Assembly (NCBI RefSeq): GCF_900090205.1
Contig: NZ_LT607802.1
Coordinates: forward strand, 2,792,928-2,856,927
Direction of reading: 5' to 3'
From: Vogesella sp. LIG4
Lineage (GTDB): Bacteria > Pseudomonadota > Gammaproteobacteria > Burkholderiales > Chromobacteriaceae
DNA length: 64,000 nucleotides
Shown here: positions 53,437-62,061 of the stretch, piece after piece
How positions within the stretch are numbered: position 1 is the stretch's first letter
Layout of the letters: every line of letters starts with the position of its first letter
Notes under the pieces: model-generated
Database searches by the model: none
The model's input: the letters and a program-made list of their open reading frames with translations, nothing else
What the model was told of the DNA's origin: nothing
Translations under genes and position numbers: made by a program

Positions 53437-53802
53437 ATGTTTGCGAATACTCCCGAACCGCCGTACTGGGCGGTGATCTTCAGCAGCCAGCGCACTACCG
53501 GTGATGGTGGTGGCGACGACGGCTATGGCGACATGGCCGCGCGCATGGTGCAGCTGGCCGGCGAGCAGCCGGGCTTTCTCGGTGCCGAGAGCGCGCGCGA
53601 TGCCGACGGCTTCGGCATCACCGTCTCCTACTGGGCCAGCGAACAGGCGATTGCCGCCTGGAAGGCCGATGCCGAGCACCGCCTGGCGCAGCAGCAGGGC
53701 TTTGCCCGCTGGTATGCCGGCCTGGCGCTGCGGGTAGCGCAGGTGGCGCGCGCCAAAGTCTGGCAGCGGCCGGAGCGGGGCGATGCAGCCGGGCAAGGTT
53801 GA
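53437..53802 (+). CDS. Antibiotic biosynthesis monooxygenase-like protein
   Basis: 121 residues, ferredoxin-like ABM fold: YWAVIFSSQRT, MAARMVQLAGEQPGFLGAESARDADGFGITVSYWASEQAIAAWKADAEHRLAQQQG and WYAGLALRVAQV. Members are cofactor-free oxygenases or heme-degrading enzymes, often just small dimeric proteins of unknown role. It lies between era and recO, and its end overlaps recO by 20 bp. Its ATG (53437) is formed from the last base of the motif copy at 53428-53437. Confidence 0.8.
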   Translation: MFANTPEPPYWAVIFSSQRTTGDGGGDDGYGDMAARMVQLAGEQPGFLGAESARDADGFGITVSYWASEQAIAAWKADAEHRLAQQQGFARWYAGLALRVAQVARAKVWQRPERGDAAGQG

Positions 53803-54514
53803 CCGCCAGCCGGCCTACGTACTGCACACCCAGCCCTACAAGGAAACCAGCCTGCTGGTGGAGGTGCTGAGCCGCGATCACGGCCGTTTCACCCTGGTGG
53901 CACGCGGCGCACGTCGCCCGCGCTCCGACCTGCGCGGCCTGCTGTTGCCATTCCAGCCGCTGCAGCTGTCCTGGTTCGGCAAGGGCGAATTGCGCACCCT
54001 GCACGTGGCCGACTGGCGCGGCGGTGTGCCGCAGTTCGCCGGCGAGCGCCTGGTGTGTGGCTACTACCTGAACGAACTGGTGCTGCGCCTGGCGCCGCGC
54101 GACGACCCGGCGCCGGAACTGTTCAAACTGTACGATCGCAGCGTGCGCACCCTGGCTGGCGACGAAACATTCAGCAATGTACTGCGCCGCTTCGAGCTGG
54201 CGCTGCTGGCCTTGCTGGGCTATGCGCCGGAGTTGGCCGCAGACACCGCCGGTCAGGCGCTGCAGCCGGAAGCCAGCTATCTGTGCCGCTTCGGCGAGGC
54301 GCCGCAGCGGGTGGCGCCGATCGAACGTCCGCCGGCCCGCAGCTGCGTCCTGAGCGGTGCCAGCCTGCTGGCACTGGCGGCGGGAGACCTCACCCTGGCG
54401 CAGACCCGGCGCGATGCCCGCCTGCTCACCCGCGTGCTGCTGGACGAGCTGCTGGGGCAGCAGCCGCTGGCCACCCGCGAATTACTGACCACTTTATACG
54501 CGCTGGCCGAGTAG
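53783..54514 (+). CDS. recO: DNA repair protein RecO
   Basis: 243 residues. N-terminal OB fold ([36 protein letters not shown]) and a helical C-terminal domain. The zinc-finger-like Cys pattern (CRFG, SCVLSG) is reduced. Loads RecA onto SSB-coated DNA with RecR. Overlaps the preceding gene by 20 bp. A motif copy (54232) encodes ELAAD. Confidence 0.93.
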   Translation: MQPGKVDRQPAYVLHTQPYKETSLLVEVLSRDHGRFTLVARGARRPRSDLRGLLLPFQPLQLSWFGKGELRTLHVADWRGGVPQFAGERLVCGYYLNELVLRLAPRDDPAPELFKLYDRSVRTLAGDETFSNVLRRFELALLALLGYAPELAADTAGQALQPEASYLCRFGEAPQRVAPIERPPARSCVLSGASLLALAAGDLTLAQTRRDARLLTRVLLDELLGQQPLATRELLTTLYALAE

Positions 54515-54542
54515 CCGGCGCAGTCACGGAGAGAGACAAATC

Positions 54543-55277
54543 ATGATCCTGCTCGGTGTCAACATCGACCACGTCGCCACCCTGCGCCAGGCGCGCGGCA
54601 CCCGTTTCCCCAGCCCGATCGAGGCTGCACTGGTAGCCGAATCCAGCGGCGCCGACCTGATTACCCTGCACCTGCGCGAGGACCGCCGCCACATCCAGGA
54701 TCACGACGTGGACGCCATGCGCGCCACCATCAAGACACGCATGAACCTGGAAATGGCCCTGACCGACGAGATGCTGGCCAATGCGCTGCGCGTGAAGCCT
54801 GAAGACGTATGCCTGGTGCCGGAAAAGCGCGAGGAAGTCACCACCGAAGGCGGGCTGGACGTGATCCGCTACTTCGATCTGGTGCGCGACTTTACCCGCC
54901 AGATGACCGAGGCCGGCATCCGCGTGTCCATCTTCATCGACCCGGACCAGGAGCAGATCCAGGCCGCCTGGGATGCCGGCGCACGGGTGATCGAGCTGCA
55001 CACCGGCGCCTACGCCCATGCCGACTTCAAGCACGAGGAGCAGGCAGCCGAGCTGGCGCGCATCCGCGACGCCGCGGTGTTCGGTGCGCATCTGGGCATG
55101 GTGGTGAACGCCGGCCACGGCCTGAACTACCATAACGTGAAGCCGATCGCCGCCATCGCGGAAATCGCCGAGCTGAACATCGGCCATGCGCTGGTGAGCC
55201 ACGCGCTGATGGTGGGCTTTGCCAACGCGGTGCGCGAAATGAAGGCGCTGATGATCGAAGGCCGCCAGGGCCAGTAA
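54543..55277 (+). CDS. pdxJ: Pyridoxine 5'-phosphate synthase
   Basis: 244 residues, TIM barrel. [58 protein letters not shown] and [11 protein letters not shown] are the classic PdxJ blocks with catalytic Glu and His. Last step of the de novo vitamin B6 route. GGAG about 14 bases upstream. Confidence 0.97.
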   Translation: MILLGVNIDHVATLRQARGTRFPSPIEAALVAESSGADLITLHLREDRRHIQDHDVDAMRATIKTRMNLEMALTDEMLANALRVKPEDVCLVPEKREEVTTEGGLDVIRYFDLVRDFTRQMTEAGIRVSIFIDPDQEQIQAAWDAGARVIELHTGAYAHADFKHEEQAAELARIRDAAVFGAHLGMVVNAGHGLNYHNVKPIAAIAEIAELNIGHALVSHALMVGFANAVREMKALMIEGRQGQ

Positions 55278-55287
55278 GGCGGTAGCG

Positions 55288-55683
55288 ATGATCTACGGCA
55301 TCGGTACCGATATCGCCCGCATCGAACGCTTCGAGGCGATGTATGCGCGCTGGGGGCAGGAAATCGGCCGCCGGCTATTGGCCGCGCCGGAGCGCGAAGA
55401 GCTGGCGCAGGCGGCAAAGCCGGCGCGCTTCCTGGCCAAGCGCTTTGCCGCCAAGGAGGCGCTGGGCAAGGCGCTGGGCACCGGCATCCGCGAGCCGGTG
55501 CTGCTCACCGCCATCGCCGTGACCCACGACACGCTGGGCAAGCCGATGTTCGCCTTCGACGAGCCGCTGAAGGCGTATATCGAGGCACGCGGCATTGTCA
55601 GCGTGCACCTGTCGATTTCCGACGAACAACAACATGCACTGGCGTTCGTGGTTTGCGAAACCGCCGGTGCGGCCAACCTGTGA
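55288..55683 (+). CDS. acpS: Holo-[acyl-carrier-protein] synthase
   Basis: 131 residues. [22 protein letters not shown] (metal-binding Asp) and [21 protein letters not shown] (Glu) are diagnostic. Transfers 4'-phosphopantetheine from CoA to ACP. Follows pdxJ by 10 bp, the usual pair. The motif copy at 55668 (minus orientation) encodes the final GAANL residues at the C-terminus. Confidence 0.96.
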   Translation: MIYGIGTDIARIERFEAMYARWGQEIGRRLLAAPEREELAQAAKPARFLAKRFAAKEALGKALGTGIREPVLLTAIAVTHDTLGKPMFAFDEPLKAYIEARGIVSVHLSISDEQQHALAFVVCETAGAANL

Positions 55684-55690
55684 GCCAGAC

Positions 55691-56776
55691 ATGACGACAA
55701 AGCAACTGCCCTGCGGCCCGGTAATGGCGGACGTGGCCGGCTTCAGCCTGAGCGACGAAGAACGCCAGCGCCTGTGCCACCCGCTGGTGGGTGGCGTGAT
55801 CCTGTTCCGCCGCAATTTCCAGGATATCGAGCAGCTCAAGGCGCTCACCGCCGAGATTCGCGCCTTGCGCAGCCCGGCGCTGCTGATCGCCGTCGACCAC
55901 GAAGGCGGCCGTGTGCAACGCTTCATCGACGGCTTCACCCGTCTGCCGCCGATGCAGCTGCTGGGCCAGTTGTGGGACAGCGCCGGCGCGACAGCGGCGG
56001 AAGCCGCCGCCGACAACGTCGGCTACGTGCTGGCCGCCGAACTGCGCGCCTGCGGTGTGGACCTGTCGTTCACCCCGGTGCTGGACCTGGACTGGGGCCA
56101 ATGCGCGGTCATCGGCAACCGCAGCTTCCACCGCGACCCGGCGGTGGTATCGGCACTGGCCGTGGCGCTGCAGCGTGGCCTGCAGCGCGGCGGCATGGGC
56201 AGCTGCGGCAAGCACTTCCCCGGCCACGGCTTTGTCGAGGGCGACAGCCACCACGTGATTCCGGTGGATGCGCGCAGCCTGGACGCGCTGCGTACCGACG
56301 ACCTCAAGCCGTTCGCCGCGCTGGCCGCCGCCGGCATGGCCTCGGTGATGCCGGCGCACGTGGTGTATCCGGCGGTGGACAGCCAGCCGGCCGGTTTTTC
56401 GCGCGTGTGGCTGCAGGACATCCTGCGCGCCGAGCTGGGCTTTGACGGCGCCATCTTCTCCGACGACCTGACCATGGAAGGCGCCGCCGGTGTCGGCGAC
56501 ATCGTGGCGCGCGCCGAAGCGGCATTTGCCGCCGGCTGTGACATGGCGCTGGTGTGCAACCGCCCGGAGCTGGCCGACGAGCTGCTGGCGCGGCTGGTGC
56601 CGCCGCAACTGCCCAAGCTGGCCGAGCGTCTGGCGCGCATGGCCGGGCAGGGCGAGGTGGCCGACTGGCAGGCGCTGCTGGGCAGCGAGGCATTCCGCGC
56701 CGCGCAGCAGGCGGTGCTGCAACTGGGGCTGCCGCGCGAAACGCTGCAGGGGCCTATCGTCGGTGAGGCCTACTGA
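55691..56776 (+). CDS. nagZ: Beta-N-acetylhexosaminidase
   Basis: 361 residues of glycoside hydrolase family 3. AVDHEGGRVQR, LSFTPVLDLDWG, GKHFPGHGFVEGDSHHVIP (catalytic His loop) and IFSDDLTMEGA (nucleophile Asp region) are present. Removes N-acetylglucosamine from anhydro-muropeptides in the cytoplasm during cell-wall recycling. Last gene of the lepA-nagZ operon; a strong terminator follows. Confidence 0.95.
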   Translation: MTTKQLPCGPVMADVAGFSLSDEERQRLCHPLVGGVILFRRNFQDIEQLKALTAEIRALRSPALLIAVDHEGGRVQRFIDGFTRLPPMQLLGQLWDSAGATAAEAAADNVGYVLAAELRACGVDLSFTPVLDLDWGQCAVIGNRSFHRDPAVVSALAVALQRGLQRGGMGSCGKHFPGHGFVEGDSHHVIPVDARSLDALRTDDLKPFAALAAAGMASVMPAHVVYPAVDSQPAGFSRVWLQDILRAELGFDGAIFSDDLTMEGAAGVGDIVARAEAAFAAGCDMALVCNRPELADELLARLVPPQLPKLAERLARMAGQGEVADWQALLGSEAFRAAQQAVLQLGLPRETLQGPIVGEAY

Positions 56777-56799
56777 GCCGCATCCGGCTGTCGTCATGC

Positions 56800-56827
56800 A
56801 AAAGCCCAACCGTATGGTTGGGCTTTT
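56800..56827. terminator. Bidirectional terminator between nagZ and the solute-binding gene
   Basis: AAAAGCCCAACC / GGTTGGGCTTTT, 12-bp perfect stem with GTAT loop; T run on the plus strand and, by symmetry, on the minus strand. Serves both convergent genes. Confidence 0.9.
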
Positions 56828-56863
56828 TGCTTGTCGGGCCATGGCAAGGTTGGCCGCAAGGCG

Positions 56864-57676
56864 CTAGTTGCCTTCCTCGCGCCAGCGCTGCTGGTTCTTT
56901 TCGATCAGCTGCTCCATCACCTTGCTGTCCACCAGCTTTTTCATCGCCTTGTTCAGGCGCTGGTACAGCTCGTCGCTGAAGCAGGACGACTGGTGGCCCA
57001 GCGTCAGGTACAGCGGCTCGCGGGTGATGGTGCCGCTGGCGGTTTTCAGGTTCTGCAGCCCCAGGCGGTTGGCGTAGGCCTGGGCCGGTGCGTCCTCGTA
57101 GATCAGGTAATCGGCGCGGCCCATGCTCAGCATGCGCAGCGCATTTTCCACACTGCCCACGGTTTCGATGTTCAGGCTGTGCTCGGCAAAGCGGTCGAAT
57201 TCTTCGCCGAAGCTGTTGTTCACCACGGTAACGCCGCGGTAGCCCACCAGGTCCAGCCAGCGGGTGTAGTTGAACGGCTTGCTGTCGCGCATCCAGATCG
57301 CGGTGCGGGTGATGGTGAGCGGCGTCTGGATGTAGCTCATGTACTGGCGGCGCGGCTGGGTGAAGAAGGCGCCGGCAATCAGGTCGATGCGGCCATCGCG
57401 TACCGATTTCTGCACCCGCGCCCATGGCCCGCCGTAGTTGATGCTGATCGGAATGCCGACTTCACGCGACAGCATCTGCATCATGTCGGCGGCGGCGCCG
57501 ATCAGGCGCTTGTCGTCATTCGGGTCCACCCACAGGTATGGCGGGTACTCCGGGTTGCCGGAAGCAACCAGGCGCGCACAGGGGACCGAGGCAATGGCTT
57601 GCTGACACGCCAGCAGGCCTGCAACGGCGAGCAGTGCATGCAGGTGGTAAGGCAGCAAACGCTTGAAAATTCGCAT
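56864..57676 (-). CDS. Periplasmic solute-binding protein, family 3 (amino-acid type)
   Basis: 270 residues with a signal peptide (about 1-29, ending AIAS). PEYPPYLWVDPNDDKRLIGAAADMMQMLSREVGI and DGRIDLIAGAFFTQPRRQYMSYIQTPL are the SBP_bac_3 hallmarks, with the second lobe RVSxxNALRMLSMGRADYLIYEDAPAQAY-like. No permease or ATPase is adjacent, so it is an orphan; such proteins can act as sensors or serve a distant transporter. Two Cys (in PCARLV and SSCFSD) may form a disulfide. Confidence 0.82.
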   Translation of the reverse strand: MRIFKRLLPYHLHALLAVAGLLACQQAIASVPCARLVASGNPEYPPYLWVDPNDDKRLIGAAADMMQMLSREVGIPISINYGGPWARVQKSVRDGRIDLIAGAFFTQPRRQYMSYIQTPLTITRTAIWMRDSKPFNYTRWLDLVGYRGVTVVNNSFGEEFDRFAEHSLNIETVGSVENALRMLSMGRADYLIYEDAPAQAYANRLGLQNLKTASGTITREPLYLTLGHQSSCFSDELYQRLNKAMKKLVDSKVMEQLIEKNQQRWREEGN

Positions 57677-58174
57677 ATTGGGTGGGCTGTACTTCGATTA
57701 CAGCTCGTCAGTCTAGGTAAGCGGCAGGGGGAGGGCAAGCGCGCAGGCTTTGATTATTTGATCCAATTAAAAGAATTTTTGCATTGTGCGCCGGCGGCAA
57801 CTGCCATGGCGCCGTGCCGTACTGACAAGCTGCTGTTTAGGCTGGCGCATATCCATAATGGGTTATCGATAGGTATTAATTGTATCGGTTGTCATTTTGC
57901 AACTGTTTGAACTTTGTCTGACAATATTCTGCTGGGGCGCCGACAGGGGTGGATGGTGCTGCATGCCCTGCTGGCTCGCGCGCAGTCCGTTGCCGCCATG
58001 CCGGCCGCTAGCGTGCCGTTTCGCAGCGGCCGGCGCCGGCATTTGCCGCTGGAAGTGCGGCGGTGGCCAGCAGGGCTGATGCCGATCATTCGATGGCTAC
58101 ATTTAATGCTACGTTCGTTTTCGATATGTCTGATACTGATGGTATTGCCTTTTTGACCGTTTTTCACATTTAGG
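57677..58174. other. Intergenic region between divergent solute-binding genes
   Basis: About 500 bp. The left third is AT-rich (57750-57900) and suits promoters; the middle has GC-rich dyads around 58005-58045 (GCGGCCGGCGCCGGC). No gene, RNA or repeat recognised. Confidence 0.4.
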
Positions 58175-59158
58175 ATGCCGCCTCCTCCATCCCCTTACCT
58201 GTCACGCCGCGACTGCCTGCATGCGGTACTGCTGGCCGTGTTGTCCGGCGCCGTGGCGGCTTGCCGGCCGCCGGTGCCGCTGCTGCGGGTCGGCAGCAAC
58301 GGCTGGCCTGGTTACCTGATGCTGGAGTTGGCCGCACAAAGCGGGCTGTATGCGCCCGAGCAGATTCGCGTCATCCGCTTTCCTTCCTCCACCCTGGTCA
58401 TGCAGGGCCTGTCTTCCGGTGCGCTGGAAGCGGCCTGCCTGACGCTGGACGAAGTGCTGAGCATGCGGGCGGAAGGGGTGCCGCTGCAGGTGGCGGCAGT
58501 ACTGGATATTTCCGCCGGTGCTGACATGCTGCTGGTGCGGGATGGCATTGCCACATTGGCGCAGCTGGCCGGCAAGCGCATCGGCGTGGAGCAGAGCGCG
58601 GTGGGCGCGGTGATGCTGGACGCGGTGTTGCAGCAGGCGCATCTGCAGCCGGCGGACATCACGCTGGTGCCGTTGCTGGCGAACCGGCATGAGCAGGCGT
58701 TCCTGTCCGGCGAGTTGGACGCGGTGGTGACGTTCGAACCGCATGCCAGCCGACTGATGGCCGCCGGGGCAAAACTGCTGTTTTCCAGCATGGCGATTCC
58801 CGGTCGCATCCTCAATGTGCTGGCGGTACGCAGCGATGTGGTGGATGAACAGCACCGGCACCTGCAACTGCTGCTGGACGGCCACTTCCGCATGCTGACC
58901 GGTTTCATCCAGCAGGAGCGCGGCGTGCTGTCCGGCCTGGCCACGCTGCTGGCCACCGACGGGCAGGCGGTGAAGTCGCTGTACTGGGGGCTGCGCATGC
59001 CGGACCGGCAGGAGAACCAGGACTGGATCACCGGCCAGTCGCCGCTGCTGCTGCCGGCGGCCAGGCAGCTGCAGCAGGTGATGCAGGCAGCTGGGCTGCT
59101 GCGCAGCAACGCGTCGCTGGACCAATTGCTGCTGCCATTGTCGGGTGGCGCATCGTGA
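58175..59158 (+). CDS. Substrate-binding lipoprotein, NMT1/SsuA-like
   Basis: 327 residues. The N-terminal signal contains RR and ends in VAAC, a lipobox-like Cys at about 30. The rest is a periplasmic-binding fold of the nitrate/sulfonate/thiamine-precursor type: GSNGWPGYLMLELAAQSGLY, IRVIRFPSSTLVMQGLSSGALEAACLTLDEVL, LAGKRIGVEQSAVGAVMLDAVL and NRHEQAFLSGELDAVVTFEP. No transporter genes follow; instead its stop overlaps the start of a GGDEF-EAL protein, so it probably senses a ligand for that protein rather than feeding an importer. The motif (58327) encodes ELAAQ. Confidence 0.8.
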   Translation: MPPPPSPYLSRRDCLHAVLLAVLSGAVAACRPPVPLLRVGSNGWPGYLMLELAAQSGLYAPEQIRVIRFPSSTLVMQGLSSGALEAACLTLDEVLSMRAEGVPLQVAAVLDISAGADMLLVRDGIATLAQLAGKRIGVEQSAVGAVMLDAVLQQAHLQPADITLVPLLANRHEQAFLSGELDAVVTFEPHASRLMAAGAKLLFSSMAIPGRILNVLAVRSDVVDEQHRHLQLLLDGHFRMLTGFIQQERGVLSGLATLLATDGQAVKSLYWGLRMPDRQENQDWITGQSPLLLPAARQLQQVMQAAGLLRSNASLDQLLLPLSGGAS

Positions 59159-61992
59159 TGCGCGTCGGCTCCTTCAAGCTGCTGTCCAGCCTGGCGGTGA
59201 TAGGCGTGGTGCTGCTGACCCTGGGCGGCGCCTTTTTCATTGCGGTGGACAGCCGCACCCAGTCCGAATACATCGATGCCCAGCGCGACGGCCTGCAGGA
59301 CGTATTCCGCCTGAGCCAGCTCGCCCAGAGCGAGAGCAGCCACAGTGAAATCGACAGCGAGCTGGCGATGCTGGCCACCGATCCGCGCGTGCGCCAGGTG
59401 CTGCTGGCCGATCCGCAGCATGTCATCCGCTATGCGCTGGACCGCCAGCTGCTGGGGCAGGGCCTGGACAGCCAGGACGGCATCACGCCGGAGCTGCTGC
59501 AGGCGCTGCACGACAGCAGGCTGGGCACGGCGCTGGTGGACAAGTCGCAGCAGTCGGTGCTGGTGGGCATCGGCTATACCCCGCTGGAAAAGGACACCGT
59601 GCGCAGCAGTCAGCGTGGCCTGGTGCTGATCCGCTTCCAGCTGCACGACACGCTACGGCAGATGAGCTGGCAGGTGGCACAGGTGTTTGTCTGGCCGGCG
59701 GCGATGCTGTTGCTGCTCGTGCTGCTGCTGGGCTGGCTGGCGCAGCGTTACGTGCTGGGGCCGCTGGGGCGGCTACGCCTGGCCGTGCTCGACTATGCGG
59801 CCAACGGTAGTTTGCAGCCGCTGCCGCAACAGGGCGTGAGCGAGGTGCGCGGCTTGCTCAAGGCCTTCAACGCCATGCAGCAGCATCTGCAGGATACGCT
59901 GGACATGCTCAAGACCCAGCGCTTGGCCGCAGCGCAGCTGGCGCAGGAGCGCGAAGCCTTGCTGCAGGCGATTCCCGACCACCTGTTCGAAATGTCGCCG
60001 GAAGGGCGCTTCCTGCAGGTGTGGTCCAGCAGCCAGCGCGGGCTGGCCGAATCGCGCGAGCAGCTGCTGGGCAAGCTGGTGCACCAGGTAATGCCGCTGG
60101 ATGCGGCCGATACGGTGTGCCAGGCGATTGGCGAGGCCCTGGCCGAGGGCGTGTCGCGCGGGCGGCGCATCTGCCTGTTTGTCGATTGCCAGCCGCGCTG
60201 GTTCGAGCTGTCCGCCGCGCGCAAGGAAGCCGCCGGCAGCGAGGTCAGCTGCATCCTGCTGGCGCACGACAGCACGCTGCGCAAGCACGCCGAAGACGAG
60301 CTGCAGCTATGGGCGCAAGTGTTCGCCGCCGCGCATAACGGCATCCTGGTCACCGACAGCTTCCGCAACATCGTGCAGGTGAACGCCGCCTTTACCCGCA
60401 TTACCGGCTACGCGGCGGAGGACATCGTGGGCAAGACGCCGAGCATCCTGTCCTCCGGGCGGCACGACCAGGCGTTCTATCACCGCATGTGGCAGGAAAT
60501 CACCACCCGTGGCCACTGGCAGGGCGAAATCTGGAACCGCCGCAAGAGTGGCGAGATCTTTCCGGAGTGGCAGTCGATTTCCGCGGTACGTGGCGAGGAT
60601 GGCGAAATCAGCCACTACATCAGCGTGTTCAGCGACATCAGCAGCCAGAAGGAGGCCGAGCAGTACATCCGGCGGCTGGCCTATTTCGACAGCCTTACCG
60701 GGCTGCCCAACCGCGCGCTGCTGCAGGATCACGCCAGCCAGGCGCTATCGCTGTCGCGGCACGACGATACACCGCTGGCGCTGATGTTCATCGACCTGGA
60801 CCGCTTCAAGAACATCAACGACACCCTGGGTCACAGTATCGGCGACCAGTTGCTGGTAGAGGTTGGCCGCAGGCTGCTGGCGCTGCTGCAGGAAAAAGAC
60901 ACCCTGACGCGGCTGGGCGGTGACGAGTTCATCATCCTGCTGCCGGAAACCGATGAATCCGCCGCCGGCCACCTGGCCGAGCGGGTAGTGCGGGAGCTGT
61001 CCACGCCGTATCACCTGAGCGGCTACGAGCTGATCACTACACCGTCCATCGGCATCGCCATGGCGCCGGTGGATGGCAGCAACCTGGAGGAGCTGCTGCG
61101 TGCCGCCGACGCTGCCATGTACCGCGCCAAGGCCGAGGGGCGCAGCACCTTCCGCTTCTTTACCGCGCAGATGCAGCAGCGTTCCGCAGCGCGGCTGAAG
61201 CTGGAGGCCGAATTGCGCCGCGCGCTGGAAAAGCGCGAGCTGCAGCTGTACTACCAGCCGCAGAGCGATATGCACGGCCACTTGATCGGCATCGAGGCGC
61301 TGCTGCGCTGGCAGCATCCGGAACTGGGCATGGTGGCGCCGGTGGAATTCATTCCGCTGGCGGAAGAAAGCGGCCTGATCGTGCCCATCGGCATGTGGGT
61401 GCTGGAAGAAGCCATTGCGCAGATGCGCAACTGGCGCGAACGCGGCATCCACGTGCCGATAGTGGGCGTCAACCTGTCGGCGCTGCAATTCCGCCAGCCG
61501 ATGCTGGTAGAGCAGGTGGCACGCCTGCTGCACGAGGCGGCCTTGCCGGCGGAGTGCCTGGAGCTGGAGCTGACCGAAAGCCTGGTGCTGGATGATCCGG
61601 ACGATGCGCTGGGGCTGATGGAGCGCCTGCACCAGCAGGGTGTGCGGCTGGCCATCGACGACTTCGGTACCGGCTACTCCTCGCTCAACTACCTGCGGCG
61701 CTTCCCGGTGGACCGGCTGAAGATAGACCGCAGCTTCGTGCAGGATCTGGCGCAGGGGCGGGGTATCGCCATCGTGCGCGCCATCATCAGCCTGGCGCAT
61801 TCACTGGGCTTCGTCACCATTGCCGAGGGGGTGGAAACGCCGGAGCAGCTGGAGCAGCTGCGGCGGCTGCGCTGCGACCAGGTGCAGGGCTTCCTGTTCG
61901 CGCGGCCGATGTCGGTGCGCAACCTGGAGGACTGGCTGCTGCGCCACCGCAGCGTGGGGCCGGATGGCGAAAGCTGGACCTTCGACATCTGA
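59158..61992 (+). CDS. Membrane PAS-GGDEF-EAL dual cyclic-di-GMP enzyme
   Basis: 944 residues: N-terminal helix (about 8-30), periplasmic sensor domain (about 35-175), second helix (about 178-200), HAMP-like linker, two PAS domains (about 265-385 and 390-505), GGDEF and EAL domains. GGDEF is at 587-591 (active), with no RxxD inhibitory site (EKD precedes TLTRL). EAL begins at 713 in IEALLRWQHP and DDFGTGYSSLNYL is intact, so phosphodiesterase activity is also expected. ATG 59158 overlaps the stop of the binding-protein gene (TGATG), implying a ligand-sensing pair across the membrane. Confidence 0.88.
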   Translation: MRVGSFKLLSSLAVIGVVLLTLGGAFFIAVDSRTQSEYIDAQRDGLQDVFRLSQLAQSESSHSEIDSELAMLATDPRVRQVLLADPQHVIRYALDRQLLGQGLDSQDGITPELLQALHDSRLGTALVDKSQQSVLVGIGYTPLEKDTVRSSQRGLVLIRFQLHDTLRQMSWQVAQVFVWPAAMLLLLVLLLGWLAQRYVLGPLGRLRLAVLDYAANGSLQPLPQQGVSEVRGLLKAFNAMQQHLQDTLDMLKTQRLAAAQLAQEREALLQAIPDHLFEMSPEGRFLQVWSSSQRGLAESREQLLGKLVHQVMPLDAADTVCQAIGEALAEGVSRGRRICLFVDCQPRWFELSAARKEAAGSEVSCILLAHDSTLRKHAEDELQLWAQVFAAAHNGILVTDSFRNIVQVNAAFTRITGYAAEDIVGKTPSILSSGRHDQAFYHRMWQEITTRGHWQGEIWNRRKSGEIFPEWQSISAVRGEDGEISHYISVFSDISSQKEAEQYIRRLAYFDSLTGLPNRALLQDHASQALSLSRHDDTPLALMFIDLDRFKNINDTLGHSIGDQLLVEVGRRLLALLQEKDTLTRLGGDEFIILLPETDESAAGHLAERVVRELSTPYHLSGYELITTPSIGIAMAPVDGSNLEELLRAADAAMYRAKAEGRSTFRFFTAQMQQRSAARLKLEAELRRALEKRELQLYYQPQSDMHGHLIGIEALLRWQHPELGMVAPVEFIPLAEESGLIVPIGMWVLEEAIAQMRNWRERGIHVPIVGVNLSALQFRQPMLVEQVARLLHEAALPAECLELELTESLVLDDPDDALGLMERLHQQGVRLAIDDFGTGYSSLNYLRRFPVDRLKIDRSFVQDLAQGRGIAIVRAIISLAHSLGFVTIAEGVETPEQLEQLRRLRCDQVQGFLFARPMSVRNLEDWLLRHRSVGPDGESWTFDI

Positions 61993-62009
61993 GCCTGAGG
62001 TTGGCCGCA

Positions 62010-62036
62010 TGCAAAAGGCCCGCCGATGGCGGGCCT
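62010..62036 (-). terminator. trpE terminator
   Basis: Stem AGGCCCGCC / GGCGGGCCT with a 3-base loop; on the minus strand it is followed by TTTTGC. A motif copy (62000) lies right beside it, between the convergent genes. Confidence 0.8.
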
Positions 62037-62061
62037 GGTCATTGCAACACGGTAAGGGCGA

